Part shown: piece after piece, positions 17,137 through 25,618 of the stretch
Layout: the number at the start of each line of letters is the position of its first letter
How positions within the stretch are numbered: position 1 is the stretch's first letter
Source of the DNA: Spirochaetota bacterium
GTDB taxonomy: Bacteria > Spirochaetota > Brevinematia > Brevinematales > Brevinemataceae
NCBI GenBank assembly: GCA_030154445.1
Contig: JAGUQW010000011.1
Span: forward strand, 109,727 to 173,726
Reading direction: 5' to 3'
DNA: 64,000 nt
Notes under the pieces: generated by a model
Database searches by the model: none
What the model was told of the DNA's origin: nothing
The model's input: only the letters and a program-made list of their open reading frames with translations
Position numbers and translations under genes: made by a program

Positions 17137-18663
17137 TTATAAACCAAAAAGAACAGATGAAAATTCACTATTTAATAGATCATCTAAACTTTCAATTTTG
17201 AATTCATTATATCTAGGATCATGAGGATCTTCAATTATTTGAGGAGAGGATCTTTCTTGATAAGTTTCTTCAGGTATTAAAATCGTATCAGGAATAGGTA
17301 TATCTTCAGGTTCTGGCTCAGGCGCAGGTTCAGGTTCTGGAATATTTTCTAATTCGATAAGTTCAATTGGTTTTTTAATTTTACGCCTACGCTTTTTAGG
17401 AGTTGGCTTCGGTTCTTCTACTACAGGTTTAGGTTTCACGACAGGTTTAGGCTTAGGCTTAGGTTTAGGGGGTGCAACTTTCTCTACAACAATACGAGCA
17501 GGTTTAGGTTTAGTGACAGGCTTAGGCTTAGGTTTTTCTTTTTTAAAGTTTTTATTTAAATCTTTTAACAAATCATTTGCATTTTTTTTTGGTGCTACAA
17601 CTTTTGGTTTTGGTTTTGGTTTTGCAGGGGTTGGTTTCCTTGTTGGAGCTTTGTATATAGGACGCACAGGTTTTTTAACCACAGGTTTTTTAACCACAGG
17701 TTTTTTAACCACAGGTTTTTTTTTCACACTAATTTTAAAGTCTTTAATATTTATATCTGTAAGTAAATATTTTGGAATGATAGGATTGTCATCGATAGGA
17801 ACTTCGATAGGAATAGTTTTTTCAGGAATTTTTCTTCTACTTGCAATAGTTACTTGTAAAAAATCTGATCTTTGTTTAAAAGTCATATTTTTTAAATTAT
17901 CTAATTGCGTAATATCAATTTCTTCATTTATTAGTATTTTTTTTTTAACAGTAGTATCGTTTTGTTTAGCTGAACTAATAGTCTTCATATATGATAAAAG
18001 ATTCAACTTATTAGAATTTTTAGGCATATTAGTAGCAGAATTTTCTTTTGAAAATATAAGATATTGTTTGAATAATTGATCTGTAGCTAATCTAGGAAAA
18101 AAGAAGCCATCTAAAACATTAAATTTAATATATTGATATTCATCTAATACAATAGCTTTAGCATTTTGCTGTCTATAACTAATAATACCTCTACCTTTTT
18201 TGAGTACGAATTCATTAGTTCCATTATAAAAGAATCCAGCTCCTATACCATTTTCTATGACACTTGTAGTAATATCTGTGTTTATGATAAGACGTGATTT
18301 GTAATCAGGATGAGATTGATAAACCCATCTGCCAAATAAAACTAATAATTTACTTTGATAGATATTATTGGTGATTTGTGAAACATCTTCGAAGAAGAAA
18401 GATCCCATTCCTATTAATCGTATAGAGCTACCATCAGGATATTTGAGATCAATAGTACTGTTAGGTGAATTCAATCGGACAAAACTATTTGGTGATATGG
18501 AAATTCCCGCAGTTATGGGCGACCATACATGCGAATTTAAATATCGAGTTTGTATATCACCAACAGCGTCTTGAATAACTATTTTGTTTTTTTCAAAAAT
18601 TTGTTCTTGAGCGTAAATATGCAACACATTAATAGAAAAGAGAATAAGTAAAAAAATATGTAT
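17137..18663 (-). CDS. Secreted FecR-domain protein with Lys/Pro-rich and Pro/Glu-rich tails
   Basis: Has a FecR-type domain near the N-terminus (QDAVGDIQTRYL, then LKYPDGSSIRLIGMGSFFFE), a form common in spirochaete surface or periplasmic proteins. A middle segment of unknown fold follows, then a low-complexity tail with KKPVV repeats, KPKPKPK runs and an EPEPAPEPEPED stretch. This may span the peptidoglycan as in TonB-like proteins (inference). The first canonical start, GTG 18627, has no ribosome site and lies inside a signal peptide. The full signal peptide (HIFLLILFSINVLHIYAQ) begins at ATA 18661-18663, 7 nt after AAGGA. One extra T in the T7 tract would instead join an ATG at 18683. Confidence 0.75.
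   Translation of the reverse strand: MHIFLLILFSINVLHIYAQEQIFEKNKIVIQDAVGDIQTRYLNSHVWSPITAGISISPNSFVRLNSPNSTIDLKYPDGSSIRLIGMGSFFFEDVSQITNNIYQSKLLVLFGRWVYQSHPDYKSRLIINTDITTSVIENGIGAGFFYNGTNEFVLKKGRGIISYRQQNAKAIVLDEYQYIKFNVLDGFFFPRLATDQLFKQYLIFSKENSATNMPKNSNKLNLLSYMKTISSAKQNDTTVKKKILINEEIDITQLDNLKNMTFKQRSDFLQVTIASRRKIPEKTIPIEVPIDDNPIIPKYLLTDINIKDFKISVKKKPVVKKPVVKKPVVKKPVRPIYKAPTRKPTPAKPKPKPKVVAPKKNANDLLKDLNKNFKKEKPKPKPVTKPKPARIVVEKVAPPKPKPKPKPVVKPKPVVEEPKPTPKKRRRKIKKPIELIELENIPEPEPAPEPEPEDIPIPDTILIPEETYQERSSPQIIEDPHDPRYNEFKIESLDDLLNSEFSSVLFGL
17667..17720. repeat. 15-bp tandem repeat encoding KKPVV
   Basis: Three identical 15-bp units (17667-17681, 17682-17696, 17697-17711) and a partial fourth, in frame within the FecR-domain gene. 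Copy-number change would lengthen the protein by five residues per unit without a frameshift. Confidence 0.85.
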
Positions 18664-18736
18664 ATTATATTCCTTATAATCATTTGTTTTATTAATTATA
18701 TCATACTAAGTAAAAAATAGAAAATTTATGAAAAGA

Positions 18737-20044
18737 TTACTTTTTGAATATATATTGAAATATATTTGCTGTGATAGGTTTGGATCCAATAATAATATTA
18801 GGAGCAATTTGATGTTTTTTTGTTCTCATAAGATCCCTTATGGTTTGTGCAAATAACTTAGGGGTAATAGGATTAATTAATTTTTGTGTAATATTTTCGA
18901 AGCCAGCATTAGTATTAGTTCGTAAATTGATAATAATACGCCAAGGAGTAATAAACTCTTGCTGATTAAAAGGAGTATAAAACCACTCTTCATTATAAGG
19001 TGTGAGAGGGCTAAATGTATTTAAAATAGCATGAGACAAATCACTCATAGCATGTATTTCTTCTAAACTATGTTCTTGAGGTCTTAAGTTTTGTGATTTG
19101 GAACAAATAGTAATTTGCCCTGTTTTGCCACCTATTTCTACATATGCAAGAGCATGTGTATTTTCAGCGATCAATAAATTTTCCTGATTAATAGTAGTAC
19201 AAACAAAATCTCTATAGAAAGTTGGGTTTTTTTTAGTAAGAGACGCTTCTCGTAAAAGAATATGTCCCCAAAAATCAATACCTAATATTTGTTTATGCCA
19301 ATGTTCAATGGATGCACCAGCTTTGAAGAGCCAATTTTGAAATACGGTAACAAAGCTTAAAAATGGATTTCGTGTATGCATATCTGTAATAGCATTACAA
19401 ATCATCTCAAAAGATATTCGATGATCTTGCCACGATATATAACCAGAATGTAATAATTCTGAAGACTTCGATGCTTTTGGTAAATAATGTCTTCCAGAAG
19501 TTAATAATTCGTGAAACCCATTATAAAAATATTCACACATTTTTTTTTGTTCAGTAATAGAAAAATCTTCAAGATATTGATTGTTTTTTTGTAATTTTAG
19601 TTGAAGAAGTTTTTCAAAAGAATTTCTTATTTGAGAATTATCAAAGGCACAATCCATTCTATGAATATCTTTCTGCGTGGTTGTGATATGATATTTTTCT
19701 TGCCAATAATTATAACTAATAATTTCAAATAAATTAGCTTGTCTTCTAAATAAAACATCTTGAGTATCTTGTTGTAGCGTAGGATATTCAAGATAAGAAA
19801 TTTGATCCTGTGATTTGATTGCTCTTATTTTTTCAGGAGTTGTTAAAAAATTTTGCCCTAAACAAAAAGGGCAATAATGTTCTTCAAATCCTATAGTCGT
19901 TGGATTTATATTGACAGGATTTTCATTAAATATAAAAATAGGAGCGGTTCTACAAGGACTATAGATAGTATGCTGATCAAAAATAGGGTGATAATAATTT
20001 TCTATACCAAAATTATCTTTTGAAATCCAATGTTGATTTTTCAT
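18737..20044 (-). CDS. Galactose-1-phosphate uridylyltransferase-like protein (DUF4921-type)
   Basis: A 435-residue protein of the HIT superfamily. The catalytic-type motif HWHKQ occurs in ASIEHWHKQILG, and an N-terminal zinc-type motif occurs in HYCPFCLGQ, as in GalT-fold enzymes. It is longer than GalT (about 350 residues) and most resembles the DUF4921 family of GalT-like proteins. The natural substrate is unknown; nucleotidyl transfer or hydrolysis is the family chemistry. GTG 20050 is in frame, but AAAGG lies 5 nt before ATG 20044. It ends an operon that begins at alaS. Confidence 0.7.
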   Translation of the reverse strand: MKNQHWISKDNFGIENYYHPIFDQHTIYSPCRTAPIFIFNENPVNINPTTIGFEEHYCPFCLGQNFLTTPEKIRAIKSQDQISYLEYPTLQQDTQDVLFRRQANLFEIISYNYWQEKYHITTTQKDIHRMDCAFDNSQIRNSFEKLLQLKLQKNNQYLEDFSITEQKKMCEYFYNGFHELLTSGRHYLPKASKSSELLHSGYISWQDHRISFEMICNAITDMHTRNPFLSFVTVFQNWLFKAGASIEHWHKQILGIDFWGHILLREASLTKKNPTFYRDFVCTTINQENLLIAENTHALAYVEIGGKTGQITICSKSQNLRPQEHSLEEIHAMSDLSHAILNTFSPLTPYNEEWFYTPFNQQEFITPWRIIINLRTNTNAGFENITQKLINPITPKLFAQTIRDLMRTKKHQIAPNIIIGSKPITANIFQYIFKK

Positions 20045-20068
20045 AAACACCTTTCTTTAATAATATAA

Positions 20069-20284
20069 TTATTTTTTTGTATTGAAATAGCGAAATGCAA
20101 AAGAAAATGTTACTAAAAAAATAGATCCCCATAATATATTAGGAGTAACAGGATCCATAAAAGGATTGCCTATAGTTACAAATTCATAAATAGTAAATAT
20201 ACTAATAAGGGCTACAAAACTCAAAAAAAGAACAGTGAATAAGACGCAAGATTTAGTTGTTGGTGAGGATTTTTTTTCTAGCAT
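20069..20284 (-). CDS. Small two-helix membrane protein, unknown function
   Basis: A 71-residue protein with two hydrophobic segments (about residues 14-34 and 48-66) and a lysine-containing N-terminus and C-terminus. AGGAG lies 8 nt before the ATG, and the gene overlaps the end of the upstream TPR gene by 32 bp in the same direction, which supports a real, coupled gene. It lies in the alaS operon between the TPR/Mrr-like gene and the GalT-like gene. Family not recognised. Confidence 0.65.
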   Translation of the reverse strand: MLEKKSSPTTKSCVLFTVLFLSFVALISIFTIYEFVTIGNPFMDPVTPNILWGSIFLVTFSFAFRYFNTKK

Positions 20285-21647
20285 TCATAAGCTCCTGCAT
20301 GTTATTTTGATCATAAACAATAATAGATTTTTTACTGAGATTAGCTCTTTCTTCTGAAAAAACAGGGCCTGTAGAAATGATAAAAATATTAGCTAATCCT
20401 TTAGAATTGGCTGATATACCTAAACGAATAGGTATATCAACAGGAAGAGGTCGATTAGAACACCAAAAAGATATAAGTGTTTTTCTTCTTCTAATATCTC
20501 GCCATTTAGCAGAGGATTCTGAAACAAAAAAATCAAACGCTTCTGCACCAAAACTTTGAATGGAGTCTATGTTATAACCAATAGATATGATAAAATTAGA
20601 AATGATTTTTACCAATTCATCATCTTTATGGGTAAGCATATCTGTAAAAAAATCATTTAATTGGCTAGTATAATATTTTTCAAATTTTTCTGTAGTATCA
20701 CGATAATTTTTATTGATTTGTAATATTTTTTCCCACTCTTTTAATGCTAGATGAATATGATTATTAGATGAATAGAATTCTCCTAATTGATAATAGATAT
20801 CTAAAATTTCTTCTTGTTCAATTTGTAAATTGGGATTTCCTGTGATAAGAAAACGAGCTTTTTCTAAGGCAAGTACATATTGATCATCGTCTTGTTGTTG
20901 CTGATAAATATATGCTATTTTTTTTGTAGCTTTAAAGATAAACAGAGGATCGTTAAATTTATTTATTCGCTCAAAATATGTTAAAGCTTTGTCAAAATCA
21001 TTCAAAATCATACAAATTTCAGCTAATTTAAATACATATTCAGGATTTATTTGATCAAGTTTGATAAGTTGAGAAAAAGCTTGATAAGCTTCTGTATACA
21101 TTTTTAAGAAAAAATAAATATATGCGAGTTCTTTCCAGGCTTGAAGATCATTTACATTTAAATCTATTACTTTTTTATAGATAGCAATAGATTTGTTAAA
21201 ATCTTTTTTTTTATAATAAATATCACCTAATAGGGTAAGATTTTGTGTATTTTTTGGATCTAAAAGTAATAATTTTTCTAAAGTTTTAGAAGCCTCTACA
21301 AGATAATTTTTTTCTGTATACCATGTTGCCAATCGAAATAATATAATATTTGCATAAATAGGTAATAATTTGGACATAGTTATTATATGTTCAAAAATTT
21401 TAACAGCTTGTTCTTTTTTTTCAGTTATCCAATATATATCACTTAAAGTTACTAACATCTCTATATTAGAAGGTTCTTTTTTTATTACATCAAGAATAAG
21501 AATTTCAGCTTTATCATATTCTGCTTTTTCAAGAAATACCTGAAGCTGATCGTTTCTATTAGGTATAATAATATAATAATAATAAAATACAACTACAATT
21601 AATATAATAATAGTTGTGGCAATAAAGTAACTTATATTTTCAAACAT
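20253..21647 (-). CDS. Membrane-anchored TPR protein with possible Mrr/restriction-endonuclease-like C-terminus
   Basis: A 464-residue protein. Residues about 5-27 form a transmembrane helix. Tetratricopeptide repeats fill residues about 35-320 (for example NLTLLGDIYYKKKDFNKSIAIYKK and LQAWKELAYIYFFLK regions). The last 110 residues begin with NFIISIGYNIDSIQSFGAEAF and contain KTLISFWCSN and IFIISTGPVFSEE, which by eye follow the beta-alpha pattern of Mrr-like endonuclease-fold domains; the catalytic D-ExK motif is not evident, so nuclease activity is doubtful. It follows the small TPR gene by about 10 bp. Probable role: scaffold at the inner membrane. Confidence 0.65.
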   Translation of the reverse strand: MFENISYFIATTIIILIVVVFYYYYIIIPNRNDQLQVFLEKAEYDKAEILILDVIKKEPSNIEMLVTLSDIYWITEKKEQAVKIFEHIITMSKLLPIYANIILFRLATWYTEKNYLVEASKTLEKLLLLDPKNTQNLTLLGDIYYKKKDFNKSIAIYKKVIDLNVNDLQAWKELAYIYFFLKMYTEAYQAFSQLIKLDQINPEYVFKLAEICMILNDFDKALTYFERINKFNDPLFIFKATKKIAYIYQQQQDDDQYVLALEKARFLITGNPNLQIEQEEILDIYYQLGEFYSSNNHIHLALKEWEKILQINKNYRDTTEKFEKYYTSQLNDFFTDMLTHKDDELVKIISNFIISIGYNIDSIQSFGAEAFDFFVSESSAKWRDIRRRKTLISFWCSNRPLPVDIPIRLGISANSKGLANIFIISTGPVFSEERANLSKKSIIVYDQNNMQELMNARKKILTNN

Positions 21648-21657
21648 AGATATCTCA

Positions 21658-22365
21658 TTAAATAATTCTCTTTTTTTCGTATTTTGAATCGGGATTAGGA
21701 ATGATGTCAGGCCTCAAGAAAGGCCAGGTATTATTTGGCAACTTAGGTGTTTTATTCAATTCTTCTTGAGCAAAAGAAAAATTTGGATCAGATAATAAAG
21801 TAACAGCTTGTTCTACAGAACTGCGTTCAGAACTTGGAGTAATATTTATAAGTAGATATTCCTTCCAAGTAGAAAGAGCCTTTTCTTTATCTTGATTAAT
21901 AAAATAAATTGTCCCTATCATTCTTAAAGCATCGTGGAGTTTGTTATTATATTCATAAGCTTGTTGAAATTCAGGTAAAGCAGACGAATATAATTTTAAA
22001 GAAAACAATGCTAATGCTCTATTATAAAAAGCAATCGCTATTCTTTGTTGATATATAGGTTCATCTAAATTCAATTCTAAAAAATGACCATATAATTCTG
22101 CAGCATACTGATAAAGTTGTTCCGACAAATAAAAACTTGCCAATCTAAATAATTCATGATGAGTAATATTTTTTGTTAAGTATTTTATTTTTAATTCTCC
22201 AAGCTCAGGCAATAAAGGAGCTAAATTTGGAGAATCAGGAAGCACAGTTTGTGCCCTATCGTTCTTGACAGAATCTATAGCTTTAGTATCATTATTTACT
22301 TGACTATAAGATGAAGTAAATAATGAAAACAGATAAAAACAGATTAGAAGAGTATTATAATTGAT
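21658..22365 (-). CDS. Secreted TPR protein, non-canonical start likely
   Basis: The canonical ORF starts at GTG 22245 and gives 195 residues of tetratricopeptide repeats, such as QQRIAIAFYNRALALFSLKL. Upstream of that GTG the frame stays open for about 42 codons and encodes a clean signal peptide (TLLICFYLFSLFTSSYSQ), with no ATG, GTG or TTG in position to start it. AAAAGGA (22374-22380) lies 8 nt before ATC 22363-22365 and 2 nt before ATA 22369-22371. I place the start at the ATC because of the spacing; ATA would give the more usual MK-type N-terminus. It follows ptsN in the alaS operon. Confidence 0.65.
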   Translation of the reverse strand: MNYNTLLICFYLFSLFTSSYSQVNNDTKAIDSVKNDRAQTVLPDSPNLAPLLPELGELKIKYLTKNITHHELFRLASFYLSEQLYQYAAELYGHFLELNLDEPIYQQRIAIAFYNRALALFSLKLYSSALPEFQQAYEYNNKLHDALRMIGTIYFINQDKEKALSTWKEYLLINITPSSERSSVEQAVTLLSDPNFSFAQEELNKTPKLPNNTWPFLRPDIIPNPDSKYEKKRII

Positions 22366-22388
22366 CTTTATATTCCTTTTCTAAAAAA

Positions 22389-22859
22389 TTAGTTATTTTG
22401 TATTTCAGTAATACGACGAATAACAATATCTTTCAATGAAGCTTTACTATGAACATCTTTTAGTGCTTTTATAAGATCTGTTTTTTCACAAGTTTCTACA
22501 ATAATTTTAAGCATTTCTAATTGTTCTTGAGCCTGCGTATCTTCATCAATAATTGCTGCAACAAATAATTGAGTAGGAATACCATCATAAGATTGAAAAT
22601 CTTTGCCATTAGCTACATAGAACACTGCTAATTTCATAGAACCACTATTTGGGATACGAGCGTGAGGAATAGCGAGACCTTTTCCTAAGCCTGTAGAGCC
22701 TTTTTGTTCTCTATTCCAGAGAGCTGTAAAAATAGTTTTATTATCTAGACCATAAGCTGTTTCAAAAAAATTAGCAATTTCTTGAATTATTCCTTCTTTG
22801 TTAGAAGAATTTATTCCTATTTGAAATGCTTCATCTGTAAGAATGTCTTTTAAAAGCAT
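22389..22859 (-). CDS. PTS IIA component, fructose/Ntr type
   Basis: A 156-residue IIA domain of the mannitol/fructose type. The phospho-accepting His is in LAIPHARIP near residue 65, preceded by the family motif NREQKGSTGLGKG. With no IIB/IIC genes nearby it is probably regulatory (PtsN-like) rather than a transporter part. A TTG-initiated form from 22871 would overlap the ribosome site; ATG 22859 lies 5 nt after GGAGG and is the start. It sits 37 bp after alaS, in the same operon. Confidence 0.88.
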   Translation of the reverse strand: MLLKDILTDEAFQIGINSSNKEGIIQEIANFFETAYGLDNKTIFTALWNREQKGSTGLGKGLAIPHARIPNSGSMKLAVFYVANGKDFQSYDGIPTQLFVAAIIDEDTQAQEQLEMLKIIVETCEKTDLIKALKDVHSKASLKDIVIRRITEIQNN

Positions 22860-22896
22860 AATAGCCTCCAATTTATCAATGAATGATAGTTATTTT

Positions 22897-25530
22897 TTAT
22901 ATTTTAGAGATGGAATTGTTAATAATTTTGAATGATTTTGTTAGTGCATCTTGTAAATTTGCTCCGTTTTTACCACCAGCCATAGCTTGATCTGATTTTC
23001 CACCGCCATTACCTTCAATAATAGGAGCGATTTCTTTGATTAAATCACCAGCGTTTATAATATTAGTTAAATTTTTTGAAACAATAACATTTATTACCGC
23101 ACCACCGTCAGATTTTTGAGCGCCTAATACTAATACACCAGATTTTATAGAATTCTTGAAATAATCTCCTAGATCTTGAATGAGAGCCAAGTCTACTTCA
23201 GCAATAATAATTGTGTTAGAGTTAATAATATGTGCTTTAGTTTGTAATTCGGTAAAAGATCCTTTTGCTAACAGGATATTTAATTTTTTAATTTCTCTAT
23301 CTTTTTGTTTGGATTCTTCAAGCACTTTATTTAATTTTTCGAAAATATCATGAGTTGCACATTTTAGTGTTTGAGCAATATTTTTTTCTAATGTCAAAGA
23401 ATTATTAATATAATCTAGTGCTGTGTTTCCTACCAATGCTTCCAAGCGTCTGGTACCAGCGGATACAGATGATTCATTAATAATGGTTAGAATACCAATT
23501 TCTCCTGTAGAAGATATATGTGTACCACCACATAATTCTATAGAATCGCCTATAGTAACGACACGAACAATATCTCCGTATTTTTCTTCAAAAGCAGCAA
23601 TAGCACCACTAGCTTTCGCTTGATCAATAGGCATTTCTATGATATTAGTTTGATAATTAGCAATAATATCTTTATTAATAACGGTAGTAATTTGAGCTAA
23701 TTCTGTAGAAGAAATAGCTTTGGGATGAGTGAAATCGATTCTTACTCTATTATCACCAACCCAAGATCCAGCTTGAGCAATATGATCTCCCAAGACAAGA
23801 CGCAGGGCTTTGAATAATAAATGAGCTGCACTATGATTTCGTGCAATATCTTTTTTTCTATTTTTGTCTACAATAGCTAGAATAAGATCATTCTCTTTAA
23901 AAGATCCTTTTAATATTTTTCCTAGATGAATATATTTTCCGTGAAAAATCTTCGTATCAAAAATTTCTATGATATTTTCTTCATCGATTTTGATAAGACC
24001 ACTATCACCAATTTGCCCTCCCTTTTCACCATAAAAAGGAGTTTTATCAAGAACAAGAGCGATATCATCACCTATGGTACAAGACATAACTTTGTTAGAT
24101 TCTTTTACAAGACCAATGATCCTTGCTTCGCTTTGATATAAATCATGACCAAGATAATCAGTTTGAGCAATCTTTCCAAACGCATCAAAATTAATTCCAT
24201 CGCCTTTCCAAGCTGACCTAGCTCTTTTTTTTTGTTCTTGCATGAGAATATCGAAACGATCTTGATCAAAAGTAAGATCCTCATCTTTCAGAATTTGTTC
24301 TGTAAAATCAATAGGAAATCCCATAGAATCATATAATAAAAATGCATCATCTCCACTTACTACTTTGTTATGAGAAGATTTTGCGAGGTGAATTAATTCT
24401 TTGATTTTGTCAAATCCTTTATTTAAGGTACGAAAGAAAGATTCTTCTTCAGAGCGTATTACTGACTCAATAGAAGATTTTTTGTCTTTGATCTCAGGAA
24501 AAGCATCACCCATAATAGTAACAACAATAGTTACAAGTTTATATAAGAAAGGTTTTTTGTAGCCTAATTCTCTTCCAAAACGAACAGCACGGCGTAATAT
24601 TTTGCGAATAACATAACCACGCCCTTCATTAGATGGAATAATACCATCTCCAATAGCAAAAGTCAAAGCTCTAATATGATCGGCAATAACACGATGTGGA
24701 GTGCCTTCAGACCCAATTTGGTAAGGAATAGAAGAATCTTTTGCCAAAAATTCAATAATAGGAGCAAAAAGATCTGTATCATAGTTGGAAGTTTTGTTTT
24801 GAAGTACAGCTGTAATTCTTTCAAATCCCATTCCTGTATCAACATGTTTTGAGGGAAGATCTTGAAGAGACCCATCTTCTAATCTATTATATTGAATAAA
24901 AACCAGATTCCATAGTTCAATAAACAAAGGATTATCAGCATTAACACCTTTTTTACCAATGCTTTGAGAAAGATCTGATGTTAGGTCAATATGAATTTCA
25001 GAACAAGGGCCACAAGGACCTGTAGCACCCATTTCCCAAAAATTTTCTTTTTTGCCATATTTTAATACATGTGTTTTGTCGACATCGGTTTCGTTTAGCC
25101 AAAGATCAAAACTTTCGTCATCAGATTCATAAACAGTAATATATAGTCTTTCTTTTGGTAAGTTCCATTTTTTGGTGAGTAGTTCCCAAGCCCAAGTAAT
25201 TGCTTCTTTTTTGTAATAATCGCCAAAGCTCCAATTTCCTAGCATTTCGAAAAAAGTATGATGATAAGTATCTCTACCAACATCATCAAAATCGTTATGT
25301 TTACCAGAAACACGCATAACTTTTTGAGTATCAACCGCTTTAGTAAATGGTCTTGAGCCAGTATTAAGAAAGACATCTTTGAATTGATTCATACCAGCAT
25401 TAGTAAAAAGTAAGCTTTGATCATTATCAGGAATCAAAGAAGCTGAAGAAACGACGGTGTGTTCTTTATTTTGAAAAAATTCGATGAATTCTTGTCTGAT
25501 GAGAGATGAATCTTTTAAAGATTGCTTCAT
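22897..25530 (-). CDS. alaS: Alanine--tRNA ligase
   Basis: Charges tRNA-Ala. The 877-residue length is normal. The N-terminal class II catalytic core contains SSASLIPDNDQSLLFTNAGMNQF; the editing domain has HSAAHLLFKAL near residue 566 and CGGTHISSTGEIG near residue 666, which carry the zinc- and editing-site His and Cys; the C-terminal part ends with the glycine-rich GGGKSDQAMAGG segment. GAGG precedes the ATG by 7 nt. The downstream genes (PTS IIA, TPR proteins, GalT-like) follow closely on the same strand. Confidence 0.97.
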   Translation of the reverse strand: MKQSLKDSSLIRQEFIEFFQNKEHTVVSSASLIPDNDQSLLFTNAGMNQFKDVFLNTGSRPFTKAVDTQKVMRVSGKHNDFDDVGRDTYHHTFFEMLGNWSFGDYYKKEAITWAWELLTKKWNLPKERLYITVYESDDESFDLWLNETDVDKTHVLKYGKKENFWEMGATGPCGPCSEIHIDLTSDLSQSIGKKGVNADNPLFIELWNLVFIQYNRLEDGSLQDLPSKHVDTGMGFERITAVLQNKTSNYDTDLFAPIIEFLAKDSSIPYQIGSEGTPHRVIADHIRALTFAIGDGIIPSNEGRGYVIRKILRRAVRFGRELGYKKPFLYKLVTIVVTIMGDAFPEIKDKKSSIESVIRSEEESFFRTLNKGFDKIKELIHLAKSSHNKVVSGDDAFLLYDSMGFPIDFTEQILKDEDLTFDQDRFDILMQEQKKRARSAWKGDGINFDAFGKIAQTDYLGHDLYQSEARIIGLVKESNKVMSCTIGDDIALVLDKTPFYGEKGGQIGDSGLIKIDEENIIEIFDTKIFHGKYIHLGKILKGSFKENDLILAIVDKNRKKDIARNHSAAHLLFKALRLVLGDHIAQAGSWVGDNRVRIDFTHPKAISSTELAQITTVINKDIIANYQTNIIEMPIDQAKASGAIAAFEEKYGDIVRVVTIGDSIELCGGTHISSTGEIGILTIINESSVSAGTRRLEALVGNTALDYINNSLTLEKNIAQTLKCATHDIFEKLNKVLEESKQKDREIKKLNILLAKGSFTELQTKAHIINSNTIIIAEVDLALIQDLGDYFKNSIKSGVLVLGAQKSDGGAVINVIVSKNLTNIINAGDLIKEIAPIIEGNGGGKSDQAMAGGKNGANLQDALTKSFKIINNSISKI

Positions 25531-25618
25531 ATTTAAGCCTCTATATTACAATATATATATTATTATAACTTATAATAATAAAAATGAAAATATTTTTTAT
25601 AGAATAATATAAAATATT

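Noticed and set aside
17513..18079. 188-codon plus-strand frame rich in Gly and Phe
   Set aside because: It is the complement of the Lys/Pro-rich repeats of the FecR gene; it has no ribosome site and a composition dictated by the other strand.
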